A stretch of 43,878 bases of DNA from Candidatus Kapaibacterium sp. Its GTDB lineage: Bacteria > Bacteroidota > Ignavibacteria > Kapaibacteriales > UBA2268. Positions 7,075 through 15,621 of the stretch are shown one piece after another (the first letter of the stretch is position 1; the number at the start of each line of letters is the position of its first letter). The notes beneath the pieces were generated by a model. The model was not told the DNA's origin and made no database searches. It saw nothing but the letters and a program-made list of their open reading frames with translations. The stretch lies in assembly GCA_023957315.1 (NCBI GenBank), contig JAMLHE010000020.1, forward strand, positions 1 to 43,878, given 5' to 3'. The translations under genes and the position numbers were made by a program.

Positions 7075-8019
7075 TTACTCTACATAAGCATTAGTGATTA
7101 AAAAGCCTGCATCCTTCTGAGTAATGTGTGCTTTGTAGAACATTGTAGCAGCGATTAGTTGCAACTTGCTATGATTTGCTGAGTCAAACGACACTTCAGG
7201 ATATCCATTCAAAAGGAAAGTCTTTCCGAAGCTTTGTTCGAACTTAGATTTTGTTCTTGCAAGGTTCTTATTGTAAGCCATTGCAACAACATCTCCCCAT
7301 AAGTCAATGTTAGTCTTAGTAGCCGGGTCTTCGTACATACCTGAACCGATTTTAATTGTTACATTGTTGCCAATCAGTCCTGCAATGAGTGCTTCTGATA
7401 CAATCCCGGTTTGAGTATACTTAATTCTATCCAAGATTTTTGGATGATTTTGTAGAGCATTAAATACTCTCGGACCAAAAATAAGGACGTTCGGTAAGTA
7501 GTTGATTTTGCGACGTACTGTTTCCATAGCATCTTGAATTACCACTAATGGGTCAGAAAGCGGATCATTGAATTCTTCACCCGAAGATAAAGCTTCAACA
7601 TGGTCAACACTATATGTAGCAGTATTTTGAATTAACTCGATTGCTTCTACTTCCTTGCCAAGATACAAAGAAGCGAGCAAGGCATCAAGAGCGTATTTTT
7701 CCAAATCCATCACATCTTCAGCGGCTTCGATTTCGAGATAATCAAGAGCCGTTTCCAAAGCATGTTCATTCAACATAAACTCTTTTAAACTCCAGTTGTC
7801 CGTTGGCATCGTTTTCACGGGTGCTTTCATTGGTCTGGAAGTATCATGAACACGCATGTGCTCGTTACCGAAAACAGGATATTCTCCGGTTTTCTTTTCC
7901 ACAAAAGTGTCAGGCAAAATAAATTGGCTGACAAATGCTGACTGTTCAAACTGCTGAGCAAGGCTCGTCAGAATCGGATCAACCCCCAGTCTCAGGTTTT
8001 TTGTTCTTTTGTTAGGCAT
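7075..8019 (-). CDS. Major capsid protein
   Basis: This 314-residue protein lies directly downstream of the prohead protease/scaffold, the standard position for the major head subunit. It starts with an N-arm (residues about 9-60) and has a long central helix region rich in Asp, Glu and Ala. An FGPRVFNALQNHPKI segment and a GLIGNNVTIKIG strand follow, with the order expected of an HK97-fold capsid of the Mu T / phage E type. It overlaps the protease gene by 8 bases. Length is normal for the family. Strong by context, good by sequence. Confidence 0.85.
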   Translation of the reverse strand: MPNKRTKNLRLGVDPILTSLAQQFEQSAFVSQFILPDTFVEKKTGEYPVFGNEHMRVHDTSRPMKAPVKTMPTDNWSLKEFMLNEHALETALDYLEIEAAEDVMDLEKYALDALLASLYLGKEVEAIELIQNTATYSVDHVEALSSGEEFNDPLSDPLVVIQDAMETVRRKINYLPNVLIFGPRVFNALQNHPKILDRIKYTQTGIVSEALIAGLIGNNVTIKIGSGMYEDPATKTNIDLWGDVVAMAYNKNLARTKSKFEQSFGKTFLLNGYPEVSFDSANHSKLQLIAATMFYKAHITQKDAGFLITNAYVE

Positions 8020-8587
8020 CTTTCTCTATCTCCTTCATTAAAATTTGTAATGCTTGGTTGTAATCGTCAATGCTGTCTCGCTTCATGATTGCCAAGATTG
8101 CTTCGTGGGTCTTCTCACGACCTTCTTCTGTATTAAAATCAACTTGAGATAAGTTGACAACAGCCGCAGAAATCGGCAATGGGTCTTCGAGTGATGACAA
8201 ACTTTTGCGAGATGCGATTTCTTCTATTCGTTTGTCGTACGGAGTCTTGCCATTGATGCGATATTTTTCGTCCATACTCAAAGTTTTGAGCATGATTAGC
8301 TCTTGCTCAAGTTCGTATTTGTTTTCTTCTGAATTTTCAGCAGGAAGGATTTTGTCCTTAATTCGTTCGATGTCAAGTCTAACTTGATTAACAAGTTCTT
8401 GCTGTTGCATCGTAGCTACTTGTGCGTTCAATGTCGAAATTTGTGTCGATAACTCATCATGAGTTTTCATCAATTCCGAATTGGTCGTTTTCAAGGTCTC
8501 GTTCTCTGATTGAATCGCAGTTATTTGCGATGAGAATTCTACAACCTTGTTGTTTAGCTCAGTAATTTGAGCATCTTTGGGGTCCAT
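8012..8587 (-). CDS. Nested scaffold protein (internal in-frame start of the protease gene)
   Basis: Codon 198 of the protease gene is ATG (first base 8587), preceded four bases upstream by GGAGG (complement of 8592-8596). The resulting 191-residue product starts MDPKDAQITEL and is almost entirely coiled coil to about residue 90, followed by a charged helical tail. This mirrors the lambda C/Nu3 arrangement, where a scaffold is translated from within the protease gene. The Shine-Dalgarno and start are seen directly; translation from it is inferred. Confidence 0.6.
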   Translation of the reverse strand: MDPKDAQITELNNKVVEFSSQITAIQSENETLKTTNSELMKTHDELSTQISTLNAQVATMQQQELVNQVRLDIERIKDKILPAENSEENKYELEQELIMLKTLSMDEKYRINGKTPYDKRIEEIASRKSLSSLEDPLPISAAVVNLSQVDFNTEEGREKTHEAILAIMKRDSIDDYNQALQILMKEIEKDA

Positions 8588-9178
8588 GTTTCCTCCAGTT
8601 ATTGTTATTGGTTTTGAGTTGCGATGTTTCATTGCGTAAATTTGTGTTTTGGCAAGAATAACTTTTTTGACTTCGTCCTGTGTTGGCGAGTAGATTTTGT
8701 CAACAAGTTTATATTCTAAACACTCGGTAGCTGTCATGTAGCGGTCTTCAGACATCAAAGCATCAATATCTTCGGCTTCCATGCCAGTTTTTGTTTTGTA
8801 TGCAGCGATGATGGAATCTTTAATTGCCTCAAGGTCTTTAGCAACCTTTTGCATTTCATCAGCATTGCCGATTACTACTGTCCAGGGCTTATGAATAAGC
8901 ATCATAGCAGTCTCTGCAATCATTACTTCTCGTCCGGCGCACGAAATTACAGAAGCTATTGAACTTGCTTCACCAATTATTTTTATAATTGGTCTTTTTT
9001 CTGCCAATAAATTATAAATTGCGATGCCTTCGAACACACTTCCACCAACAGAATTGATGTAAACTGTAAGTTCTTCACCTTCCTTGTGGTTTTCTAATTT
9101 CTTACGTATCATCTTCGCAGATACGCCCCAGTCCTCATCTCCCCAAGGTGTTATTTGTCCAAAAATATCAATTTCCAT
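8012..9178 (-). CDS. ClpP-like prohead maturation protease fused to scaffold region
   Basis: Residues 1-190 form a ClpP-like serine protease: SVGGSVFEGIAIYN, then the nucleophile region GEASSIASV (Ser73 by alignment with ClpP GQAASMG) and HKPW with His96. Residues about 198-388 are a long coiled coil typical of scaffolding proteins. An internal in-frame ATG at 8587 has a strong Shine-Dalgarno, which suggests a separate scaffold product. The protease would cleave scaffold and capsid during head maturation. The gene starts the leftward late operon next to the divergent promoter region and overlaps the capsid gene by 8 bases. Confidence 0.85.
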   Translation of the reverse strand: MEIDIFGQITPWGDEDWGVSAKMIRKKLENHKEGEELTVYINSVGGSVFEGIAIYNLLAEKRPIIKIIGEASSIASVISCAGREVMIAETAMMLIHKPWTVVIGNADEMQKVAKDLEAIKDSIIAAYKTKTGMEAEDIDALMSEDRYMTATECLEYKLVDKIYSPTQDEVKKVILAKTQIYAMKHRNSKPITITGGNMDPKDAQITELNNKVVEFSSQITAIQSENETLKTTNSELMKTHDELSTQISTLNAQVATMQQQELVNQVRLDIERIKDKILPAENSEENKYELEQELIMLKTLSMDEKYRINGKTPYDKRIEEIASRKSLSSLEDPLPISAAVVNLSQVDFNTEEGREKTHEAILAIMKRDSIDDYNQALQILMKEIEKDA

Positions 9179-9189
9179 AAGTCCCTCAT

Positions 9190-9388
9190 CTATTTTTTTT
9201 AAAAGTATAAACTACTTGTGTTATTTTTTTTTCCAAATCGCATGCGATTTAGCATGTGATTTAGCATGTGATTTAGCATGCGATTTAGCATGCGATTTAG
9301 CAAGTGATTTAGCAAGTGATTTGGAAAGTAATTTAGCATAAAAAATAACACACTTTTGTAGTATGGTTACACTAATATTGGAGCAATT
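9190..9388. promoter_or_regulatory. Divergent late promoter region
   Basis: This 199-base gap separates the leftward protease/capsid operon from the rightward ParB-terminase operon, so it must drive both. On the minus side a TTG is followed 19 bases later by TAGTTTAT, close to the TTG / TAnnTTTG form. Both transcripts would contain AAAAAATAACACA: on the plus strand at 9340-9352, and as its complement at 9218-9230. The middle holds eight tandem 12-bp repeats. GGAG precedes the plus-strand ATG at 9389. No long ORF with a start and ribosome site was found here. Confidence 0.6.
9240..9335. repeat. Eight tandem 12-bp repeats, consensus GCATGTGATTTA
   Basis: Units start at 9240, 9252, 9264, 9276, 9288, 9300, 9312 and 9324. 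Units 1, 4 and 5 are GCATGCGATTTA, units 2 and 3 GCATGTGATTTA, unit 6 GCAAGTGATTTA, and units 7 and 8 are diverged. Unit 1 lies in a perfect 16-bp palindrome (9235-9250, AAATCGCATGCGATTT). The plus frame encodes a CDLA repeat but has no convincing start. The position between two divergent late promoters suggests binding sites for a regulator. Confidence 0.9.
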
Positions 9389-10822
9389 ATGGATTTAGAA
9401 GCACTTAAAAAGAGTATTATTCCCTTTTTCAACTCAAAAAAGCTATCAGAAATGAATATTCCCGAGTATGAGGTGAATAACTATTTACAATATAAAGTTT
9501 TTCCGAGAGAAATACTCGTGAAAGCTGATTGGAACTACAAAAACAACAATGATTTTACAAGCGAAAAGCTAACAAATAACATAAAAAGAATTGGGCAAGT
9601 TGAAAATATTCAAGTCCGGTTACTCGAAACAGGATTTTATGAAGTTGTAAATGGTAATCATCGCTTAGACAGCAACGATGCCATAGGCAGGAAGTTCATT
9701 GTGGCTTACGACCACGGTAAAATATCACTCGCAGAAGCACAGCGTATTGCAATCGAAACTAATGAAACCAGATTCGAGCATGACCCGGAAAAACTCGCTC
9801 GGATTATGAATGATTTGAAACTAACTTACGATACAGGCGAGCTTGATTTAACAATGCCTTTCGATTCAAAGCAAATTGAAGAGTTGTTGAAATTTGATTC
9901 TTCAGAAATCCCATTATCTGATATCATCGAAGATGATTATGATGAACCACTCCGAGAAAAACCCAAAACTCAGCCCGGAGACTTGTATGAGTTGAACAAT
10001 CACCGTATGCTTTGTGGTGACTCTACCTCAAAAGACGATGTAGCAAGATTGATGAATGGGGAAGTGGCTCATATGCTTCATACTGATCCCCCTTACAATG
10101 TGCAATATGCCGAACTCAATAAAAAACGCTCCAAGACCGGTAAAGATTGGACTGATGTTTACTGTACAGACTGGAATGATTCAATGGCAGATGTAGATTA
10201 TGAAGAGTTTGTCTTTAAATTCCTTGAGCTTGCGAAACTAAATATGATTGAACACGCTCATTACTACGTCTGGCATGCTACTTCATACATTCGAACTTTC
10301 CTAAACGCTTTTGAGAAACTTGAAATTCCAATTGACAAAGTTCCAATCATTTGGGTTAAGCAAGTTGCGCCTCTCTCATGGGTTCGATATAAAAGAAAAT
10401 ACGAACCTTGCATATTTGCAGGCAAAGGCGCGGTAAATGGTAATGGGGAAGGGGCTCGTTGGTTTGGTCCCAATAATGAAAATAATATTTGGGAATATAA
10501 TCGTGAAGACAATCGAAATTATATCCATCCAACCCAGAAACCTGTTACTCTGCCTGCAAGAGCTATCAAGAACAGCTCAAAAGAAAATGAAATTGTTCTC
10601 GAGTTATTTGGAGGCTCCGGCTCAACACTTATAGCTGCGGAACAACTTGTTAGAAGATGCTTTGTTATGGAATTATCTCCGGCATTTGTGGATAATATTG
10701 TCCTTCGATACTTCAAATATTGCGAAGATAATAATATACAATGCGAAGTGAAATTGAATGGAAGTTTAATAAATAAGGATTACTTCAATGAGGTCATCGA
10801 AGAAAGTGTTGGTTTATCCTGA
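9389..10822 (+). CDS. ParB-like domain + DNA methyltransferase fusion
   Basis: Residues about 30-175 are a ParB/Spo0J-like domain with the motif EVVNGNHRLDS at 85-95. Residues about 195-450 are a beta-class DNA methyltransferase. It has DPPYN at 233-237 (catalytic motif IV), HPTQKP at 380-385 and ELFGGSGSTL at 405-414 (S-adenosylmethionine binding). The fusion is common next to terminase genes in Mu-like and related phages, where it probably modifies phage DNA against host restriction. It has GGAG five bases before the ATG, opens the rightward late operon and overlaps the next gene by 35 bases. The DNA target is unknown. Confidence 0.9.
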   Translation: MDLEALKKSIIPFFNSKKLSEMNIPEYEVNNYLQYKVFPREILVKADWNYKNNNDFTSEKLTNNIKRIGQVENIQVRLLETGFYEVVNGNHRLDSNDAIGRKFIVAYDHGKISLAEAQRIAIETNETRFEHDPEKLARIMNDLKLTYDTGELDLTMPFDSKQIEELLKFDSSEIPLSDIIEDDYDEPLREKPKTQPGDLYELNNHRMLCGDSTSKDDVARLMNGEVAHMLHTDPPYNVQYAELNKKRSKTGKDWTDVYCTDWNDSMADVDYEEFVFKFLELAKLNMIEHAHYYVWHATSYIRTFLNAFEKLEIPIDKVPIIWVKQVAPLSWVRYKRKYEPCIFAGKGAVNGNGEGARWFGPNNENNIWEYNREDNRNYIHPTQKPVTLPARAIKNSSKENEIVLELFGGSGSTLIAAEQLVRRCFVMELSPAFVDNIVLRYFKYCEDNNIQCEVKLNGSLINKDYFNEVIEESVGLS

Positions 10823-11420
10823 ATGGGAAAAGCAGCCCAAAGAATCAACGATAGCGTGGGAATATTTTAAATCATATCGAGACATGGGTATTTTTCGCTC
10901 GCATCGAAATGTCGCTAAAATCTTTAATACACCTGAACGAGTAGATATTGCACGTCGCAATATCGGTAACATTGCAGCAATCTGGAGATGGACTGAACGG
11001 ATTGATGCTTATCAGCGCCATCTCGATAAAATCCAAATGGAAGAAACCGAAAAAGCTGTAAAGGAAATGGCTTCTCGGCACGCAGATTATGCCAAGAATA
11101 CTATCTATGCTGCATACTTCCCGATTATCGAATTGCTTAAGAAAATTCAACGTGGTGACACGAAGGATATTACAGATATGTCATCGAAAGAGTTACTTGC
11201 TCTAACTTTCAAATCAGCACAGGTGCTTGTGAGTGTTGCTGACTTGGAACGTAAGACGCGTGGCGAACCTACAGATATTCGGAAAATGGGACTTGACCAT
11301 ACTTCCGGAGGTGAAAAAATCAAACCAAGTATCAGCATCAATGTGTCGGGGTCTCAGTCTAATTTACTCAAAGAAAAGAAGATTCCAAAAGAAATTGATT
11401 TTGAAGAAGATGATGATTGA
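10788..11420 (+). CDS. Terminase small subunit
   Basis: The 210-residue protein contains an HTH-like N-terminal half. A segment with ARRNIGNIAAIWRWTERIDA around residues 48-68 resembles the DNA-binding region of small terminases. A coiled helical middle and an acidic C-terminus (EIDFEEDDD) follow. It lies immediately before the large terminase, with an ATGATGA-type overlap of 11 bases, and after the methyltransferase. Small terminases recognise packaging sites and regulate the motor. Sequence similarity is weak, context strong. Confidence 0.75.
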   Translation: MRSSKKVLVYPEWEKQPKESTIAWEYFKSYRDMGIFRSHRNVAKIFNTPERVDIARRNIGNIAAIWRWTERIDAYQRHLDKIQMEETEKAVKEMASRHADYAKNTIYAAYFPIIELLKKIQRGDTKDITDMSSKELLALTFKSAQVLVSVADLERKTRGEPTDIRKMGLDHTSGGEKIKPSISINVSGSQSNLLKEKKIPKEIDFEEDDD

Positions 11421-12642
11421 TGAAATCAATATAAGTGTTTCGCCTGTGTTTTACGCAAATCATCTTGCTTTCAATGACCCAAATTACAATATCATTGTCA
11501 ATCAAGGAGGTACGCGGAGTGGTAAGACTTTTTCAATCCTGCAATTATTATGTATCGAAGCTTACTATTCTACCGAGCCTCTTGAAATTTCAACTGTGTC
11601 GCACACTTTGCCACATATCAAAAAAGGTTCTTTACGAGATTTTTTTAAAATTATGCAATCAATGGGAATATACGAAGATAAAAAGTTTAATAAAACTGAA
11701 ATGATTTACAAATTCTCTCCCAACGTATTCATGGAGTTTTTCTCAGCTGATAACGGGGATAAATTACGCGGTCCGTCTCGTGATATATTGTTTGTGAATG
11801 AAGTAAACTTACTCTCTTTCGATGAATGGAAGCAGCTGATTATGCGTACGCGTGGCAAAACATTCTGCGATTATAATCCTGCTGATGAATTCCATTGGAT
11901 CTACGACAGTGTGTTACCTCGCAAGGATGTCAAGTTCATCCAGAGCACATACTTGGATAATTATGACTTCTTGCCACAATCTCAAGTTGACGAAATCGAG
12001 AGATTGAAAATTGAAGACCCAGCCTATTGGAAAATATACGGACTTGGAGAGAAAGCTCAAGCTACCAATCTGATTTATACTAAATTCCGAACTGCCAACA
12101 CTTGCCCTTCAGGTGATGTTATTTATGGGCTTGATTTCGGATATAACAATCCTACAGCGCTCGTTGAAATAACTAACGCTGACAATGAAATCTATCTTCG
12201 AGAACGCATCTATGAAACAAAACTTACGAACAGTGATTTAATCGAAAAATTTAAAACCATGAATCTCGGCAATGCTTTCATTTATGCAGATTCTGCGGAG
12301 CCTCAACGAATTGACGAAATTTACAGAGCCGGGTTTAATATTCATCCGGCAGACAAAGCTGTTAAACCCGGAATTGACTATTGCAAGAGATACAACCTGA
12401 ACATCCTTTCGGATTCACCCTACATTTTGAAAGAAATTAAGGGTTACAAGTATAAGGAGGATAAAAACGGCAACATTATTGACGATTCGCCTCTCAAATT
12501 TAACGACCACGCGATGGATGCCTTTCGCTACGCTCTCTATACGCATGGTGTGAAGTATTGGACAACACAAAAAATGTTCTTTCCGAAGAATATTCTTCAA
12601 AACACTCGACTATCAATTAAAGATTCACTCAACAAAATGTAA
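11410..12642 (+). CDS. Terminase large subunit
   Basis: The start at 11410 (or ATG at 11413) is chosen because it overlaps the stop of the small subunit; a longer upstream frame would run through that gene. The 410-residue protein has a Walker A motif NQGGTRSGKTFS near residues 31-42 and an FVNEVNLL Walker-B-like segment. A C-terminal nuclease domain follows, starting YGLDFGYNNPTALVEI, with later acidic residues in YADSAEPQRID and DHAMDAFRYALY. This is the PBSX/Mu gp28-like packaging motor, which uses ATP to translocate DNA into proheads and cuts it. Very clear assignment. Confidence 0.92.
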   Translation: MMIDEINISVSPVFYANHLAFNDPNYNIIVNQGGTRSGKTFSILQLLCIEAYYSTEPLEISTVSHTLPHIKKGSLRDFFKIMQSMGIYEDKKFNKTEMIYKFSPNVFMEFFSADNGDKLRGPSRDILFVNEVNLLSFDEWKQLIMRTRGKTFCDYNPADEFHWIYDSVLPRKDVKFIQSTYLDNYDFLPQSQVDEIERLKIEDPAYWKIYGLGEKAQATNLIYTKFRTANTCPSGDVIYGLDFGYNNPTALVEITNADNEIYLRERIYETKLTNSDLIEKFKTMNLGNAFIYADSAEPQRIDEIYRAGFNIHPADKAVKPGIDYCKRYNLNILSDSPYILKEIKGYKYKEDKNGNIIDDSPLKFNDHAMDAFRYALYTHGVKYWTTQKMFFPKNILQNTRLSIKDSLNKM

Positions 12643-12651
12643 GGTTAGAAA

Positions 12652-14205
12652 ATGGAAAAAAACGATTTTACAAAAAGTATCAATGTTATCAAAAATAAGG
12701 TTGAGAAAAAGTCAACCATTACTGATAGACTTGAAACTCTTAATGACACATACAGTCGTTACAACAAGTTACTACCGAATCCGAACAAACTGCTCCGACA
12801 AAGAGGGCATGATATTTTTCAAGAAGTTCTCATGGATGCTTTTGTTCGCGGATGTGTTAGCACCGTCTTTGAGGCTATTTCAAGTCTCGAATATGAAGTA
12901 GTAAAAAATGGCGCATCAGCCGCTGAAGTTGAGCTCGCAAATTCAACTCTCGCACGTTTGACATCAAACAATCTCATTAAGCAAATTGTTTGGAGCATGT
13001 TTTATGGCAATCAGTATCTGAATGTGATATGGAAAAAGGATAAATACTACGAAATTGACAAAGTTATTGAGCTCCCTCACAATGCTTTTTTCTACGATAT
13101 AGACAGAGTTTTAAAAATCATAACTAAACCAAGTGATATTAACGGTCAGGAAATCGAACCTTATCGCTTAATTTCGCCAACTTATGAGCCAAGCTGGGAG
13201 AATCCATATGGTAACGGATTGTTCCTAAATTGCTACAAAAAAGTATTTATCAAAAACAATGTTGCAGATTTCTGGACTATCTTTACCGAAATTCACGGCT
13301 CGCCGGGTGTCAAAGGAACATTTACTCAAGCAGCAGCAAGCTTGATGAACATGGACATAGAGACTTTCACAGAGTGGTTTAATGATTTGCTTGGCAAGAT
13401 GGTGCAGCAAAAAGTTATCACTCACCCGGAAGGCACGGAGGTTGACTTATTCCCATCAGGCTCAATCGGTAGTGCAGATATTTATGGCAGACTCATTGAC
13501 TATTGCAACACGGAGTTATCTATTCTTATCCTTGGTCATGAAGGCGCATCATCATCAACACCCGGAAAACTCGGAAGTGAGGATATGGCGCTATCTGCTA
13601 AAGTTGATAGGATAGAGGCATATACTAAATTTCTGATTCAACATATCAACACTCTTTTGCGTTGGCAGCATGAGTTAAATTTTCCGGGACAAAAACATTG
13701 CACAATTCGATTTTTCCAACTCGACGATATGGAGAAGTATCAAGCTAAAGCAGATTTATTGACCTCGCTGTCAGCAATTGGATTCACGCCAAACGAAGAT
13801 TACATCGAAACTGAGTTCAATATTGATAAGAAATACTTCACTTTGAATAAGAGTCCACAGATTATTGAAGCTCCCACAGAGGCACCGGCTGAGAAAGAAA
13901 CAGTAAAGAAAAACTTTATTCCGCTTCCTGTTCAAAACATACGCAATGAAAATGATGAAGAGACTGAAACTTTGGAGGATCAGTTCGCCGAGCATGTACT
14001 AACTTCAATGGAATTCAAAAGTTTGAAAGATGCCACTATCGAAACTATCGCCAAATTTGTTGACGATGCAGAATCTTACGAAGAACTCGAAGATAAACTT
14101 TTCAATGTTTATGATGATTTGAATATTCAGGACAAAAAAGACTTCGTTTATCGCATGATGACAGTAATGAATGCTTATGGTTACCACCAATCGGAGATAG
14201 ACTAA
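12652..14205 (+). CDS. Portal protein (Mu gp29-like, DUF935 family)
   Basis: This 517-residue protein follows the large terminase by 9 bases, with AAGG before the ATG. Middle residues contain the DUF935-type pattern ENPYGNGLFLNCYKK, FWTIFTEIHGSPGVKG and LILGHEGASSSTPGKLGS. The C-terminal 100 residues are acidic and helical. Portals form the dodecameric ring through which DNA is packaged and to which the tail attaches. The length fits the family. The stop shares its last base with the start of the next gene. Confidence 0.88.
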   Translation: MEKNDFTKSINVIKNKVEKKSTITDRLETLNDTYSRYNKLLPNPNKLLRQRGHDIFQEVLMDAFVRGCVSTVFEAISSLEYEVVKNGASAAEVELANSTLARLTSNNLIKQIVWSMFYGNQYLNVIWKKDKYYEIDKVIELPHNAFFYDIDRVLKIITKPSDINGQEIEPYRLISPTYEPSWENPYGNGLFLNCYKKVFIKNNVADFWTIFTEIHGSPGVKGTFTQAAASLMNMDIETFTEWFNDLLGKMVQQKVITHPEGTEVDLFPSGSIGSADIYGRLIDYCNTELSILILGHEGASSSTPGKLGSEDMALSAKVDRIEAYTKFLIQHINTLLRWQHELNFPGQKHCTIRFFQLDDMEKYQAKADLLTSLSAIGFTPNEDYIETEFNIDKKYFTLNKSPQIIEAPTEAPAEKETVKKNFIPLPVQNIRNENDEETETLEDQFAEHVLTSMEFKSLKDATIETIAKFVDDAESYEELEDKLFNVYDDLNIQDKKDFVYRMMTVMNAYGYHQSEID

Positions 14206-14879
14206 TGGATATCGAATTTAAAGATTTAATAATCGCTTTCGAGAAGGACCCGAAAGAAGTGAGGGATTACTTCGAATCACTCGGCATCGTGCTTTCCGAT
14301 GATTGGGAAGACTTCCTAAAACAGTTTGAGAAAGATGCTTTCAAAATTGCAGGAGTAAACAACGCAAATCACCTGATGGATGCCAAGAAGTTAATTTCCG
14401 ATGCTATCGCAAACGGCACACCTCTAAGTGATTTCAAGAAACAGTTCCGGCAGAGCATGAATCTGAGAGCATGGCACGCTGACCTCGTCGTTACGCAAAA
14501 CATCTCTAACGCTTACAATGGTGGACGATTCCAACAACAGAGTGAAGATGTTGATTACTTTCCTTACCTGCAACCAATTACGATGAATGATAAGAAGTCC
14601 ACGCCCGGATGCAAGTGGCTTGACGAGCAAAACATCTGCTTTAAAATTAAGGATAAAAATCTTAAGCTGATGTATTCTCCACGACACTTTCATTGCCGTA
14701 CTATCTATGTTTCCATCACCGAAAAACAACGAGAGCGTGAAGGATTGACAGTAAAGGAAATATCAACAATACCTAAAAAATACTTGAACGCTCCTGAGTT
14801 TCGCAAATTGCCGAACACAGCATTTGAGCCTGATTTGTCAGGCTTTCCAAAGGAATTAAAGGAGAAAATAAAGCAATGA
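14205..14879 (+). CDS. Head morphogenesis protein (Mu gpF / SPP1 gp7-like)
   Basis: The 224-residue protein contains the hallmark PRHFHCRTIYVSI near residue 162, with metal-type His and Cys residues. It also has the upstream helical region WHADLVVTQNISNAYNGGRF and GCKWLDEQN. This is the gp7/gpF minor head protein family, found directly after the portal. It is probably packaged and acts in head assembly or DNA ejection. It is shorter than Mu gpF, consistent with a minimal core domain. GGAG lies before the ATG. Confidence 0.85.
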   Translation: MDIEFKDLIIAFEKDPKEVRDYFESLGIVLSDDWEDFLKQFEKDAFKIAGVNNANHLMDAKKLISDAIANGTPLSDFKKQFRQSMNLRAWHADLVVTQNISNAYNGGRFQQQSEDVDYFPYLQPITMNDKKSTPGCKWLDEQNICFKIKDKNLKLMYSPRHFHCRTIYVSITEKQREREGLTVKEISTIPKKYLNAPEFRKLPNTAFEPDLSGFPKELKEKIKQ

Positions 14880-15349
14880 GTGAGAACACTAAATTCAGAT
14901 TTGAAATCTTGGCTGATGAAGCTCGCAATGCTATCCGAGCGATGGTGGCAAAAGAAATAGACCTTTATCCGTTTTACAATAGAGTTGGCAAACTTTTACT
15001 TACAGCTGTAAGTAAACAGTTTATAAAAATCGGTGGCTATTTCCCAAATAACAAAAAATGGGAGAAGCTCGCTCCTTCTACAAGAATGGATAGGAAACGA
15101 AAAGGATACACACCTATACGTATTTTGCGAAGAACAGCAGGTGATGCCGGACTGCTTGGCTCTATCAACTACTCAGCATCACGTGAAGGGGTTACTATCG
15201 GAACCAACGTCCCGTATGCAGTTCATCTGCATTACGGGACTCGGTTCATGCCGGCTCGACAAATATTTCCCGAAGACGGTTTGCCGGACGAAGTTCTCGA
15301 AGATATAGCAGATGCTTTTTTAGATTTCTATGTTAAAGTTTTTAAATAG
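14876..15349 (+). CDS. Virion morphogenesis protein (Mu gpG / gp31-like)
   Basis: The 157-residue protein has the family's pattern: an early helix (YNRVGKLLLTAVSKQFIK), then basic residues around MDRKRKGYTPIRILRRTAG. A segment GVTIGTNVPYAVHLHYGTRF and a final MPARQIFPE follow. Mu gpG-like proteins act in tail completion or head-tail joining. AAGGAG precedes the overlapped ATG. It is the last gene of the rightward late operon and ends against a hairpin shared with the convergent gene. Confidence 0.85.
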   Translation: MSENTKFRFEILADEARNAIRAMVAKEIDLYPFYNRVGKLLLTAVSKQFIKIGGYFPNNKKWEKLAPSTRMDRKRKGYTPIRILRRTAGDAGLLGSINYSASREGVTIGTNVPYAVHLHYGTRFMPARQIFPEDGLPDEVLEDIADAFLDFYVKVFK

Positions 15350-15369
15350 CTCTAAGTTTGTGCTTAGAG
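15350..15369. terminator. Bidirectional terminator hairpin
   Basis: A 7-bp stem CTCTAAG/CTTAGAG with a 6-base loop lies directly after the stop of the gpG-like gene. It contains the stop codon of the convergent 79-residue gene. Flanking bases are AT-rich. It would end transcription from both sides. Confidence 0.65.
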
Positions 15370-15603
15370 TATTTCTACATATCCGCTTTCGATTAGATCC
15401 GCAACAAAAGAACCTGTTGTTCGGTTGTTTATTTCCTTGCTTTTATCCACCATCACTCTCTCAGCAAGTTGCTGCATGAAATCCTTGATGTTTTCACAGT
15501 AACCAAACATTGAGGATTCGTTAAGCTTCTGGACGAACTCATCAGCGTTTTTTGCTTCGATGAGTTCGCCTGTGTTCAATTTGTAAATCATTTTATACTC
15601 CAA
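15364..15603 (-). CDS. Conserved hypothetical protein, amidoligase partner
   Basis: The 79-residue protein has the layout KLNTGELIEAKNADEFVQKL followed by a helical middle and a C-terminal SFVADLIESGYVEIL. Small proteins of this form are, from memory, seen next to amidoligase genes on mobile DNA, but no family name can be given. It lies 18 bases downstream of the amidoligase on the same strand, so the two are likely co-transcribed. No catalytic motif was seen. Confidence 0.6.
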   Translation of the reverse strand: MEYKMIYKLNTGELIEAKNADEFVQKLNESSMFGYCENIKDFMQQLAERVMVDKSKEINNRTTGSFVADLIESGYVEIL

Positions 15604-15621
15604 ATAATAATAAATAAATAA

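Noticed and set aside
9240..9335. Possible CRISPR array
   Set aside because: Units are 12 bp and contiguous, without spacers. No cas genes nearby.
9084..9341. Plus-strand ORF with CDLA repeats over the 12-bp array
   Set aside because: It starts inside the protease gene on the opposite strand, and the repeat coding arises from 12-bp periodicity. No supporting signals.
11233..12642. Large terminase starting at 11233
   Set aside because: The first 59 codons are an alternative frame inside the small-subunit gene. The start at 11410/11413 overlaps its stop and gives a normal N-terminus.
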